Positions 52,386 through 61,797 of a stretch of 64,000 bases of DNA are shown in pieces; within the stretch, counting starts at the first letter, position 1, and each line of letters begins with the position of its first letter. The position numbers and the translations under genes are program-made. The stretch covers positions 3,348,001 through 3,412,000 of the forward strand of contig NZ_CP044972.1 of the NCBI RefSeq assembly GCF_010104355.1, written 5' to 3'. The notes beneath the pieces were generated by a model. It saw nothing but the letters and a program-made list of their open reading frames with translations. It was not told the DNA's origin and made no database searches. The stretch comes from Hydrogenophaga sp. PBL-H3. Lineage in GTDB: Bacteria > Pseudomonadota > Gammaproteobacteria > Burkholderiales > Burkholderiaceae_C.

Positions 52386-53306
52386 TTATGCGCCCGGATA
52401 AAACGGCTTCCCGATGGAAGTCGGCATGTTGATGCGGATCCAGGTCGGGTTGCGCGAGATCAGCACGAGCACCACGATGGTGGCCAGGTACGGCATCATG
52501 GTCAGAAATTGGCTGGGCACGTTGACGCCGATGCCCTGCAGGTGAAACTGCAACATGGTCACGCCACCAAACAGGTACGCACCAAGCAACACGCGCGCCG
52601 GGCGCCAGGTGGCAAAGGTGGTGAGGGCCAGCGCGATCCAGCCCTTGCCGGCGATCATGCCCTCCACCCACAGCGGCGTGTACACGGTGGACACGTAGGC
52701 CCCAGCCAGTCCACACAGCGCACCACCGGCCATCACGGCCATCAGGCGGATGCGCCGCACCGGATACCCCAGCGCATGGGCCGACTCCGGGCTCTCACCC
52801 ACGCTGCGCAGCACCAGACCGGCGCGCGTGCGGTAGAGGAACCAGATGAGGCCGAACACCAGCGCCACGCAGGCATAGACCATGGGGTGGTGGCGAAACA
52901 GCGCCGAGCCCAGCAAAGGAATGTCGGACAGGAAGGGAATGGCGTACTGGCTTTGCTCGGGCAGCTTTTCCTGCACATAGCGCGAGCCGGCAAAGGCCGA
53001 GAAGCCGGCGCCGAACAGGCTGAGTGCCAGGCCGGTGGCGTACTGGTTGGTGTTGAGCCAGATCACCAGGCCCCCGAAGATGGCCGCCAGGAGTGCGCCC
53101 GCCCCCATGCCGGCGACAAAGCCCAGCGCCGTGCTGCCGGTGTGCACCACGGTGGCAAAGCCGGCCAGCGCGGCGCACAGCATCATGCCTTCGGCGCCCA
53201 GGTTGACGATGCCGGCTTTCTCGTTGATCAGCAGGCCCAGCGAGGCAATGGCCAGCACGGTGCCGGCGTTGAGCGAGGCGGCGAAGAGCAGTGCGATGGA
53301 TTCCAT
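52386..53306 (-). CDS. ABC transporter permease (purine/nucleoside type), second
   Basis: A 306-residue inner-membrane protein with about eight membrane segments. Signature sequences are LLINEKAGIVNLGAEGMMLC near the N-terminus and the coupling-helix region VGESPESAHALGYPVRRIRL. It is similar to nucleoside importer subunits. It starts 19 bases after the first permease stop. Confidence 0.9.
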   Translation of the reverse strand: MESIALLFAASLNAGTVLAIASLGLLINEKAGIVNLGAEGMMLCAALAGFATVVHTGSTALGFVAGMGAGALLAAIFGGLVIWLNTNQYATGLALSLFGAGFSAFAGSRYVQEKLPEQSQYAIPFLSDIPLLGSALFRHHPMVYACVALVFGLIWFLYRTRAGLVLRSVGESPESAHALGYPVRRIRLMAVMAGGALCGLAGAYVSTVYTPLWVEGMIAGKGWIALALTTFATWRPARVLLGAYLFGGVTMLQFHLQGIGVNVPSQFLTMMPYLATIVVLVLISRNPTWIRINMPTSIGKPFYPGA

Positions 53307-53325
53307 GGCGTGCGGTCCCGTTGAG

Positions 53326-54381
53326 TTATTTTTTCCAGACCAGTCGGTAAGCGATCAAGGTGTCGCAGGCCAACAAGGCAAACAGCAGCAGCCCCTGGAA
53401 CACCCCGGTGATCGATTTCGGCAGCCCCAGGCGCGACTGCGCGAGCTCGCCCCCGATGTAGAACATGCTCATGAGGATGGCCGAGAACACGATGCCCACC
53501 GGGTGCAGGCGGCCCACGAAGGCCACGATGATGGCGGCGAAGCCGTAGCCCGCCGGCACATATGGCGTGAGCTGACCGATCGGCCCGGCCACCTCCAGCG
53601 CACCAGCCAGACCGGCCGTTCCACCCGAGACCAGCAAGGCTGTCCACAGCGCCTTGCGCGACGAAAAACCGGCGTAGCGTGCCGCCGCAGGCGCCAGACC
53701 CCCGACGAGTTGCGCATAGCCCGCGTAGGTGCGGAACAAAAACACCCACACCGCCGCCACACCCGCCAGCGCCAGCAGCAGGCCGATGTTGACGCGCGAA
53801 CCCTGGATGAGTTTGGGTATCTGCGTGACCGACTCAAAGGTCTTGGTCTGCGGGAAGTTGTAGCCCAGCGGGTCCTTCCAGGGCCCGTAGACCAGGAAGT
53901 TGAGCACCTGGATGGCCACATACACCAACATCAGGCTCACCAGGATCTCGTTGGCGTTGAAGCGGTCGCGCAGCAGCGCCACCAGGCCGGCCCACAGCAT
54001 GCCCCCGATCACCCCGGCCGCCAGCACCGCCGGCACGATCCAGGGTCCGGTGGTCTTGTCGGCGGTGAGCGCCACACCCGCCGCGAAGATCGCACCCAGG
54101 ATGTACTGGCCCTCGGCACCGATGTTCCACACGTTGGAGCGGAAACACACGGCCAGACCGAGCGCGATGATCAGGAGCGGCGTGGCCTTGACCATGAGCT
54201 CGGAGAGCGCATACGTGCTCTTGATCGGTTCCCAGAAAAACACCTGCAGGCCGCGCACCGGGTCTTTGCCGAGCACGGCGAACAGGATCACGCCGATGAC
54301 GACCGTGATGGCGAGCGCCAGCAGCGGCGACGCGTAGCCCCAGCCTTTGGACGGTTGGGGTCGGACTTCAAGCCGCAGCAT
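53326..54381 (-). CDS. ABC transporter permease (purine/nucleoside type), first
   Basis: A 351-residue permease: GLAVCFRSNVWNIGAEGQYI, FNANEILVSLMLVYVAIQVL, and PAAARYAGFSSRKALWTALL as the coupling helix. It pairs with the second permease as the transmembrane channel. Its ATG lies 14 bases inside the end of the ATP-binding gene, showing tight coupling. Confidence 0.9.
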   Translation of the reverse strand: MLRLEVRPQPSKGWGYASPLLALAITVVIGVILFAVLGKDPVRGLQVFFWEPIKSTYALSELMVKATPLLIIALGLAVCFRSNVWNIGAEGQYILGAIFAAGVALTADKTTGPWIVPAVLAAGVIGGMLWAGLVALLRDRFNANEILVSLMLVYVAIQVLNFLVYGPWKDPLGYNFPQTKTFESVTQIPKLIQGSRVNIGLLLALAGVAAVWVFLFRTYAGYAQLVGGLAPAAARYAGFSSRKALWTALLVSGGTAGLAGALEVAGPIGQLTPYVPAGYGFAAIIVAFVGRLHPVGIVFSAILMSMFYIGGELAQSRLGLPKSITGVFQGLLLFALLACDTLIAYRLVWKK

Positions 54382-55906
54382 GGGCGGTCTCCTTCTTGTT
54401 GTTCTGTGGGTCGTCCCAGAGGCCCGACATCCATTCGCCGATGCGCTCGATGGTGGCGTCCTTGCGGTCCAGGCTCGGCGACAGGCGCCCCTTGGCGATC
54501 ACGTGCAGCCGGTCGCTGATCTCGAACAACTCGTCGAGCTCTTCGCTCACCACCAGCACCGCACAGCCCGCGTCGCGCAGCGCCAGGATCTCGCCTCGAA
54601 TCTGCGCCGACGCGCCCACGTCCACACCCCATGTGGGCTGGCTGACGATGAGCAGCTTGGGCTTGGCCTCGATCTCTCGGCCCACGATGAATTTCTGCAA
54701 ATTGCCACCCGAGAGCGATTTGGCTGCCGCCTCCGGCCCGCTGGCTTTCACGTTGTAGCGCGCGATCACCTCGGCCGCCTGTTTCTTCAAGGCCCCCAGC
54801 CTGATCCAGCCGCCCGCGCCCAGCGCGTCTTTGCGCGAGAGCAGCAGGTTGTGCGCCAGCGAGAGCGTGGGCACGGCGCCGCGCCCCAGGCGTTCCTCGG
54901 GTACGAAGTGCAGGCCGAGCGCGCGGCGCTTGCCCGGGCTCAGGCGCGCCACGTCGTGGCTGCCCATGCGAATGCTGCGGGCCGGCGCGCGCGTGTCTTC
55001 GCCCGACAGGCAATACAAGAGCTCGCTCTGCCCGTTGCCCGACACACCCGCAATGCCCACCACCTCGCCCGCGCGCACCGTGAGCGCGATGTCGGCGAGG
55101 TGGGTGCCGAAAGGGTCGTCGCTGGCCAGCGTGAGGCCGCTCACCTCCAGCACCGGCGCGCCGGCGTGCAGCTCGCGCACGTTCAGCGCCGGCGGCTCGG
55201 CACCGATCATCAGGCGCGAGAGTGAGGCGTTGCTCTCCTGGCGCGGGTCGCACACGCCGGTGACCTGGCCGCCGCGCAACACGGTGCAGGCGTCGCACAG
55301 CTCGCGGATCTCGTGCAGCTTGTGGCTGATGTAGAGGATGCTGCAGCCCTGCGCCGCCAGCAGCCGCAGCACCACGAACAGTTTCTCCACCGCCTGCGGC
55401 GTGAGCACCGAGGTGGGTTCGTCGAGTATGAGCAGCTGCGGGCGCGTGAGCAGCGCGCGGATGATCTCCACCCGCTGCATCTCGCCCACGCTGAGTGTGT
55501 GCACCGGGCGCGAGGGGTCGATGTCCAGCCCGTACTCGGTGGCCTTGGCGGTGATGCTCGCACTCACCTCGGGCAGGCTCAGGCTCTTGTCCAGCCCCAG
55601 CCACACGTTCTCGGCCACGGTGAGCGTGTCGAACAGGCTGAAGTGCTGGAACACCATGCTGATGCCCAACGCGCGCGCCTCCTGAGGGTTGCGGATGTGC
55701 ACCGGCTGGCCGTTGAAGGTGACGGTGCCTTCGTCGGGCTTGACCGAGCCGTAGATGATCTTCATCAGGGTGGATTTGCCGGCGCCGTTTTCGCCCAGCA
55801 CGGCGTGCACCGAGCCGGGCTGCACGGTGAGCGAGATGCCGCTGTTGGCCACCACGCCGGGGTAGCGCTTGGTGATGCCGCTGAGCTGGAGTCGGGTGGT
55901 GGTCAT
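54368..55906 (-). CDS. ABC transporter ATP-binding protein, two nucleotide-binding domains
   Basis: A 512-residue ATPase. The first domain has Walker A GENGAGKST, signature LSVGEMQRVEI and Walker B LLILDEPTS. The second has a degenerate Walker A (GVSGNGQSE) and signature LSGGNLQKFIVGREIEA, as usual for the sugar/nucleoside branch. It energises uptake by the two permeases. Its ATG overlaps the LysR stop (ATGA), so regulator and transporter share a transcript. Confidence 0.93.
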   Translation of the reverse strand: MTTTRLQLSGITKRYPGVVANSGISLTVQPGSVHAVLGENGAGKSTLMKIIYGSVKPDEGTVTFNGQPVHIRNPQEARALGISMVFQHFSLFDTLTVAENVWLGLDKSLSLPEVSASITAKATEYGLDIDPSRPVHTLSVGEMQRVEIIRALLTRPQLLILDEPTSVLTPQAVEKLFVVLRLLAAQGCSILYISHKLHEIRELCDACTVLRGGQVTGVCDPRQESNASLSRLMIGAEPPALNVRELHAGAPVLEVSGLTLASDDPFGTHLADIALTVRAGEVVGIAGVSGNGQSELLYCLSGEDTRAPARSIRMGSHDVARLSPGKRRALGLHFVPEERLGRGAVPTLSLAHNLLLSRKDALGAGGWIRLGALKKQAAEVIARYNVKASGPEAAAKSLSGGNLQKFIVGREIEAKPKLLIVSQPTWGVDVGASAQIRGEILALRDAGCAVLVVSEELDELFEISDRLHVIAKGRLSPSLDRKDATIERIGEWMSGLWDDPQNNKKETAHAAA

Positions 55907-56883
55907 GCGGATGCGTCTTGAGAAGGGTTGCCGCCGGCAACGGGCTCGGGCTCCAGTCGGCGCAGGGAAGCCGCCACGCCCTTGATCTGCTCGCGCAGCC
56001 AGCGCCCGGCCGTCGAGGCGTGGGTGCGCTCGTGCCAGAGCTGGTAATACATCATGCGGGGGAACGGCACCGGGCACGGCAACACCTGCACCGGCAGCGT
56101 GCCCACAAACCGCTCGCAATACTGTCGCCCGGTGGTCAACACCAGCAGGCTGCCGGCCACCATGGCCGGGATCAAGCCGAAATGCGGGCAGCGCGCCGTG
56201 ATGTTGCGCACCATGCCCAGGGTGGCCAGGTGGTCGTCGATGAAGCCGCGCGCGCCGGGGTGGGTGGGCGTGGGTGCAATGTGTTCGGCGCCCAGCCAGG
56301 CCTCCACGTCCCAGCCCCGGCGCGCGGCCGGGTGCTGGCTGGACACCAGGCACACCACCTCGTCGCCAAACAGGCGCCCCAGGTGCAGGTCGTCGGGCGG
56401 CTGCGCCCAGTTGCCGATCACCACGTCCACCGTGCCCTGGGCCAGGTGGTTGCGGTAATCGGAATCGCGCGAGAGGGGGTGGATGTCGATCGGGCAGTGA
56501 GGTGCCGCGCTCTTGAGCTGCGACACCAGCTGCGGCAAGAAAAACGGGTCGAGGTAGTCGCTGGCGGCCAGGCTGAAGGTGTGGTGGGCGGTGGCCGGGT
56601 CAAAGCTGCGCGCATCGGAAAACAGCACCTCTGCACTGCGCAGGATGTCCGCCGCCGGCTCGATCATGCGCAAACCGGCCACGGTGGGCACCATGCCCGA
56701 GCCCGAACGCACCAACAAGGGGTCCCCGGCCAGCTCGCGCAGGCGCTTGAGGGCCGCGCTCACCGCCGGCTGGTACATGCCCATGCGCAGCGCCGCGCGC
56801 GAAACGCTGCGCTCGGTGAGCACGGTGTGCAACACGCGGATCAGGTGGAGATCAATCTTGTCGAACATCGACACGTATTTCAT
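55903..56883 (-). CDS. LysR-family regulator of the purine locus
   Basis: A 326-residue LysR protein. Winged helix at residues 8-65 (HLIRVLHTVLTERSVSRAAL, MYQPAVSAALKRLRELAGDP), then the effector-binding domain (TFSLAASDYLDPFFLPQLVS, VVIGNWAQPP). It is divergent from xdhA across 94 bases that hold a perfect inverted repeat. It heads the transporter operon, so it very likely controls both directions, with a purine or pathway product as a possible co-inducer. Confidence 0.9.
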   Translation of the reverse strand: MKYVSMFDKIDLHLIRVLHTVLTERSVSRAALRMGMYQPAVSAALKRLRELAGDPLLVRSGSGMVPTVAGLRMIEPAADILRSAEVLFSDARSFDPATAHHTFSLAASDYLDPFFLPQLVSQLKSAAPHCPIDIHPLSRDSDYRNHLAQGTVDVVIGNWAQPPDDLHLGRLFGDEVVCLVSSQHPAARRGWDVEAWLGAEHIAPTPTHPGARGFIDDHLATLGMVRNITARCPHFGLIPAMVAGSLLVLTTGRQYCERFVGTLPVQVLPCPVPFPRMMYYQLWHERTHASTAGRWLREQIKGVAASLRRLEPEPVAGGNPSQDASA

Positions 56884-56923
56884 ACCCAGGTCAGTGTCGG
56901 TGGGGTGGTGGTTTCGGCATTTT

Positions 56924-56947
56924 CAACATATGACCGAGCATATGTTG
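56924..56947. promoter_or_regulatory. Inverted repeat between lysR and xdhA
   Basis: CAACATATG at 56924-56932 and CATATGTTG at 56939-56947 pair perfectly around ACCGAG. The interrupted dyad fits a LysR-type operator (T-N11-A). It lies 41 bases from the lysR ATG and 31 from the xdhA ATG. Confidence 0.75.
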
Positions 56948-56977
56948 TGCCACGAGGCCCGGCGTATGCTGATGCGC

Positions 56978-58537
56978 ATGACCCCCCTGATTTCACCCCA
57001 ACCCCTGACTTTCTGGCGCCGCGGCCAGGCCGTGACGCTGGACAACGTACCGCCCGACCGCACCCTGCTGGAGGTGCTGCGCGAAGACCTGGCCTGCACC
57101 GGCACCAAGGAGGGCTGCGGTGAAGGCGACTGCGGCGCCTGCACCGTGGTGCTGGGCGAGGCGGTGGGCGGGCAGCTGCAATACAAGGCGATCAACAGCT
57201 GCATCCGGCTGGCGCATTCGGTGCAGGGCATGGCGGTGTGGACGGTGGAAGACATCGGGGCGCAGGACGACACCGCCGCCGGGCCGCCCCAAGGCGGGGT
57301 CAGCCCCCCCGGCGGGCAGCGACCCGCGCCAGCGGCGGAGCGTGGGGGCTTGCATCCAGCGCAAGAAGCCATGGTGCAGTGCCACGGCAGCCAGTGCGGC
57401 TTTTGCACGCCGGGCTTCGTCATGAGCCTGTTCAGCATGTACCAAAACTCCCAGGGCGGCCAGGGCATCGACCGCGCCCAGGCGGCCGCCGACCTCTCGG
57501 GCAACCTGTGCCGCTGCACCGGCTACCGGCCCATCCTCGATGCAGCACAGCAAATGGGCAGCCTGCCGCTGCCCGCGGGCTGCAAAGTGGACGAGGCAGG
57601 CGTGCTCGCGGCGCTCAAGCGCCTGCCCGCCGCTACACAACAGAACTTCCTGCGACCCTCCACGTTGACAAGCCTGCTGCAGGCGCGCGCCGCCCACCCC
57701 CAAGCCCAGGTGGTGGCAGGCTGCACCGACGTGGGTCTGTGGGTGACCAAGCTGCACAAGCGCTTTGCCCAGGTGCTCGACGTGACCGCCGCCAAAGAAC
57801 TGCGCCGCGTGGAAACCTACACGCACCACATCGCCATTGGCGCGGCGGTGTCGCTGCACCAGGCCTACGCCGCGCTGGTGACCGAGCGCCCGCAGCTCAA
57901 GACCTTCGCCCAGCGCTTCGCCGGCCTGCCGGTGCGCAACTCGGGCACGCTGGGCGGCAACGTGGCCAACGGCTCGCCCATCGGCGACAGCATGCCGCTG
58001 CTGATCGCGCTGGGCGCCAGCGTCGTGCTGATGCGGTGGGATTTGAGGCGCAAGGCGGTGGTGCACCGCGAGCTGCGGCTGGAAGACCTGTACACCGGCT
58101 ACCGCACCCATGTGATGAAGGCGGATGAGTTGCTGTGCTGGATCAAGGTGCCGCGGCCGAGGGCGGACGAAACCATGAAGGTTTACAAGATCAGCAAACG
58201 CTTCGACGACGACATCTCCGCTGTCTGCCTGGCCATCCGCATGACGCTGGACCGTGGCAAGGTCAGCTCCATCTCCATCGGTGCAGGCGGCGTGGCCGCC
58301 ACACCCGTGCGCGCCCGCCAGACCGAAGCTGCCTTGCTCGGCCAGCCTTGGAACGCCAACACCGTGATGGCCACCATGACCGTGCTGCGCGACGAGTTCC
58401 AGCCCATCTCCGACATGCGCGCCAGCGCCGCCTACCGCCAGGCCGTGCTGGGCAACCTGCTGCAGCGCTTCTGGCTGGAAGGCCAGGGCCTTCAGGCGAT
58501 CAACCTCGAATCGGTTTCGATGGAGGCCATGGCATGA
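56978..58537 (+). CDS. xdhA: Xanthine dehydrogenase small subunit (FeS/FAD)
   Basis: A 519-residue subunit. The first [2Fe-2S] domain carries CTGTKEGCGEGDCGACTVV, the second CGFCTPGF and LCRCTGYRP. The FAD domain includes VAGCTDVGLWVT and RNSGTLGGNVANGSPIGDSM. It passes electrons from the molybdenum subunit to NAD+. Residues about 103-125 (rich in Gly, Pro and Ala) come from a GC-rich repeat inserted in frame between the two FeS domains. ATGs at 56966 and 56972 are other possible starts. It is coupled to xdhB by ATGA. Confidence 0.94.
   Translation: MTPLISPQPLTFWRRGQAVTLDNVPPDRTLLEVLREDLACTGTKEGCGEGDCGACTVVLGEAVGGQLQYKAINSCIRLAHSVQGMAVWTVEDIGAQDDTAAGPPQGGVSPPGGQRPAPAAERGGLHPAQEAMVQCHGSQCGFCTPGFVMSLFSMYQNSQGGQGIDRAQAAADLSGNLCRCTGYRPILDAAQQMGSLPLPAGCKVDEAGVLAALKRLPAATQQNFLRPSTLTSLLQARAAHPQAQVVAGCTDVGLWVTKLHKRFAQVLDVTAAKELRRVETYTHHIAIGAAVSLHQAYAALVTERPQLKTFAQRFAGLPVRNSGTLGGNVANGSPIGDSMPLLIALGASVVLMRWDLRRKAVVHRELRLEDLYTGYRTHVMKADELLCWIKVPRPRADETMKVYKISKRFDDDISAVCLAIRMTLDRGKVSSISIGAGGVAATPVRARQTEAALLGQPWNANTVMATMTVLRDEFQPISDMRASAAYRQAVLGNLLQRFWLEGQGLQAINLESVSMEAMA
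57284..57350. repeat. GC-rich palindromic repeat inserted in xdhA
   Basis: CCGCC/GGCGG at 57284-57297 is followed by an outer pair AGCCCCC (57302-57308) and GGGGGCT (57344-57350) around a GC-rich core. It resembles the intergenic repeats of Comamonadaceae but lies inside a coding frame and keeps it open. Confidence 0.6.
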
Positions 58538-60843
58538 ACGCACCCGACACCCTCACCGCCCTGACCACCCACAGCCCGCGCGCCGCCGGCGTCTCGCGCC
58601 ACCACGAAAGCGCGCGTGCCCAGGTGGCCGGCGGGGCCACCTACATCGACGACATCCCCGAGGTGCGCGGCACGCTGCACGCAGCGCCCATCTGCTCCCC
58701 CGTGGCCCACGGCCGCCTGCGCGGCATCGACGCCACCGCCGCCCTCGCCCTGCCCGGCGTGCGCGGCATCGTCGATGCGCGCGACATCCCTGGCGACCCG
58801 GTACTCGCCGCCTTCGGCCACGACGAACCCGTGTTTGCCAGCGACACCGTGCAGTTCACCGGTCAGGTGGTGGCGCTGCTGCTGGCCGACGACACCATGA
58901 CGGCTCGCCGCGCGGCCAGGCTGGTCCAGCTCGACATCGAGCCCCTGCCCGCCGTGATCAGCGTGCACGAAGCCCACGCGCTGCAAAGCTACGTGTTGCC
59001 GCCCGTGCATGTGAAACGGGGCGATGCAAGCGCCGCCTTGAAGCGCGCGCCCCACACGCTCGAAGGCCACTTCGAGGTCGGCGGCCAGGAGCACTTCTAC
59101 CTGGAAGGCCAGATCGCCTATGTGTTGCCACTGGAGCAAAACCAGTGGTGGGTCTACACCAGCACACAGCACCCCGGCGAGGTGCAGCACTGGGTGTCTC
59201 ATGCGCTGGGCATCGCCAACCACGCCGTGACGGTCGAATGCCGGCGCATGGGCGGTGGTTTCGGCGGCAAGGAAACGCAGGCTGGGCACCTGGCCGTGTG
59301 GGCTGCGATCGCAGCCAACCGGCTCAAGCGCCCGGTGAAACTGCGGCTGGACCGCGACGACGATTTCCTGATCACTGGCAAACGCCACCCCTTCGCCTAC
59401 CACTACCGCGCCGGGTTCGACGCCACTGGCCTGCTCTGCGGGCTGGAGCTGGAGATGCTGGCCAACTGCGGCTTTTCAGCCGACCTCTCCGGTCCGGTGG
59501 CCGACCGCGCCATCTTCCACGCCGACAACGCCTACTTTCTGGAAGACGTGGCCATTGCCAGCTACCGCTGCAAGACCAACACCCAGAGCCACACCGCATT
59601 TCGCGGCTTCGGCGGGCCCCAGGGTGTGATCGTGATCGAGCGCATCTTGAGCGACATCGCGCGCAGGCTGGGCCTGGACCCGCTGGATGTGCGGCTGCGC
59701 AACCTCTACGGCATTGAAGACAGGAACGTCACCCACTACCAGATGCCGGTGGAGGACAACATCCTCGAACCGCTCATGACCACGCTGGCCCAAACCAGCC
59801 ACTACCGAGAACGCCGCGAGCAGATCGCCACCTGGAACGCCAAAAGCCCCATCATCAAAAAAGGCATCGCCCTCACCCCGGTCAAGTTCGGCATCAGCTT
59901 CACCGCCACGCTGTTCAACCAGGCCGGTGCGCTGGTGCACGTGTACACCGACGGCAGCGTGCAGGTCAACCACGGAGGCACCGAAATGGGCCAGGGCCTC
60001 AACACCAAGGTGGCCGCCATCGTGGCCGACGAACTGGGCGTGCCGTTCGAGCAGGTCATGTCCACCGCGGCCGACACCAGCAAGGTGCCCAACGCCAGCG
60101 CCACCGCCGCCAGCAGCGGCACCGACCTCAACGGCCGCGCCGCGCAGTTTGCCGCGCGCCACGTGCGCGACAACCTCGCTGCCTTCGTGGCAGGGCTCGA
60201 CGGCTGCGGCGCCGGCGCCGTGCGGTTCGAAGCCGGCCAGGTGATCACGCCCAAGACCACACGTGCGTTCAACGCCGTGGTGCACGCCGCCTACGCCAAC
60301 CGCATCCAGCTCTGGAGCGACGGCTTCTACCGCACGCCCAAGATCCACTACGACAAGACCACCATGCAGGGCCGGCCGTTCTATTACTTTGCGTACGGCG
60401 CAGCGGTGAGCGAAGTCGCCATCGACACCCTCACCGGCGAAAGCCGCGTGCTCAAGGTCGACATCCTTCACGACGTGGGCCACAGCATCAACCCCGCCAT
60501 CGACATCGGCCAGATCGAAGGCGGCTTTGTGCAAGGCATGGGCTGGCTCACCACCGAACAACTGGTGTGGAACGACAGGGGCTATTTACAAACCCACGCC
60601 CCCAGCACCTACAAGATCCCCACCACCGGCGACATCCCAGAACACTTCCAGGTGAATCTCTGGCCCGAGCCCAACCGGGAAGACAACGTGCACGGCAGCA
60701 AAGCCGTGGGCGAGCCCCCGTTCATGCTGGCCATCAGCGTGTTTGAAGCACTGCGCGATGCGGTGGCGCAGGCGGGTGGGACGCCGGAGGGGATGAATGC
60801 GCCGGGGACGGCGGAGGAGGTTTTGAGGGCGGTGACGGGATGA
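58534..60843 (+). CDS. xdhB: Xanthine dehydrogenase molybdenum-binding subunit
   Basis: A 769-residue large subunit that hydroxylates hypoxanthine and xanthine to urate. Molybdopterin-contact motifs: GGQEHFYLEGQ, RRMGGGFGGKETQ, TAFRGFGGPQG, NHGGTEMGQGLNTK and GEPPFML with the catalytic Glu. The length is standard. No xdhC maturation gene follows within the window; a secreted hydrolase gene is next. Confidence 0.95.
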   Translation: MNAPDTLTALTTHSPRAAGVSRHHESARAQVAGGATYIDDIPEVRGTLHAAPICSPVAHGRLRGIDATAALALPGVRGIVDARDIPGDPVLAAFGHDEPVFASDTVQFTGQVVALLLADDTMTARRAARLVQLDIEPLPAVISVHEAHALQSYVLPPVHVKRGDASAALKRAPHTLEGHFEVGGQEHFYLEGQIAYVLPLEQNQWWVYTSTQHPGEVQHWVSHALGIANHAVTVECRRMGGGFGGKETQAGHLAVWAAIAANRLKRPVKLRLDRDDDFLITGKRHPFAYHYRAGFDATGLLCGLELEMLANCGFSADLSGPVADRAIFHADNAYFLEDVAIASYRCKTNTQSHTAFRGFGGPQGVIVIERILSDIARRLGLDPLDVRLRNLYGIEDRNVTHYQMPVEDNILEPLMTTLAQTSHYRERREQIATWNAKSPIIKKGIALTPVKFGISFTATLFNQAGALVHVYTDGSVQVNHGGTEMGQGLNTKVAAIVADELGVPFEQVMSTAADTSKVPNASATAASSGTDLNGRAAQFAARHVRDNLAAFVAGLDGCGAGAVRFEAGQVITPKTTRAFNAVVHAAYANRIQLWSDGFYRTPKIHYDKTTMQGRPFYYFAYGAAVSEVAIDTLTGESRVLKVDILHDVGHSINPAIDIGQIEGGFVQGMGWLTTEQLVWNDRGYLQTHAPSTYKIPTTGDIPEHFQVNLWPEPNREDNVHGSKAVGEPPFMLAISVFEALRDAVAQAGGTPEGMNAPGTAEEVLRAVTG

Positions 60844-60889
60844 CCAGCCTTGCCACGACCATTCAACGTGGTATCCGAAAGGACGCAAC

Positions 60890-61678
60890 ATGCTCTCCAT
60901 GAAGCAACTCTTGGTGACCCTGGTTTGCACTCTGACGTTCATGGCAAGCGCCCAAACCACGCAAGCCGTGGTGGACATTCAGACCCAGCCGGGCGTCACC
61001 CAGCGCATGATCGTTCTCACCCCACCCAATCCCAAGGCGGCCGTGGTGTTGCTGCCGGGAGGTCATGGCGGCCTGCAAATCCAGCCTGGTGGTTCCATGA
61101 AATGGGGCAACACCAACTTCCTTGTCAGAACACGGCAGTTGTTCGCCGAACAGGGGCTGGTGGTCGCGGTGGTGGATGCCCCCTCCGATCGTCAGTCCAT
61201 GCCCTACCTGTCGGGCTTTCGCCAGACGGCAGAGCACGCGGGGAACATCAAGGCCGTGGTGGCGTGGCTGCGGCAGAACGCCAAGGTACCCGTGTGGCTC
61301 GTGGGAACGAGCCGGGGAACCCAGTCGGTCGCCTACCTCGCCACGGAACTTTCCGGCGTGGAAGGCCCCGACGGCGTGGTCCTGACCTCCTCCATCGTCA
61401 CCGACGAGCGCAGCCGCTCGGTGACGGCCATGCCGCTTGAAAAGATTCGAATTCCGGTGCTGGTCGTTCACCACGAACAGGACGGCTGTTCGCTCTGCCA
61501 GTTCTCCGAGACGCCCGCGCTGATGGCGAAGCTGGTCAACACAACACGCCGCGAGTTGTTGTCGTTCAAAGGCGGGCAGAACACGGGCGACCCCTGTGCA
61601 GAGTTCGCCTACCACGGCTTCAACGGCCTTGAGTCCGATGTGGTGCAACAGGTGGCCCGCTGGGTGCTCGCACCTTAG
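60890..61678 (+). CDS. Secreted alpha/beta hydrolase-like protein
   Basis: A 262-residue protein with an N-terminal signal peptide (LVTLVCTLTFMASAQT). The alpha/beta-hydrolase-type core has a lid-loop VVLLPGGHGGLQ and a nucleophile elbow VWLVGTSRGTQS (Ser in GTSRG); VLVVHHEQDGC would hold the acid Asp and a late AYHGFNG a histidine. Four Cys could form disulfides. The substrate is unknown. It starts 46 bases after xdhB with its own GAAAGGA site. Confidence 0.75.
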   Translation: MLSMKQLLVTLVCTLTFMASAQTTQAVVDIQTQPGVTQRMIVLTPPNPKAAVVLLPGGHGGLQIQPGGSMKWGNTNFLVRTRQLFAEQGLVVAVVDAPSDRQSMPYLSGFRQTAEHAGNIKAVVAWLRQNAKVPVWLVGTSRGTQSVAYLATELSGVEGPDGVVLTSSIVTDERSRSVTAMPLEKIRIPVLVVHHEQDGCSLCQFSETPALMAKLVNTTRRELLSFKGGQNTGDPCAEFAYHGFNGLESDVVQQVARWVLAP

Positions 61679-61797
61679 GCGCAGGCGCGTGGTGGTGCTC
61701 GCCCGAGCCAGCAGGACGCTGTCACCCTTGCAACCCACTCAACTCCTCACCACGCGATAGCATCCGCCTGCAAAATTTTTTGCCGCAAGGAGACAAG

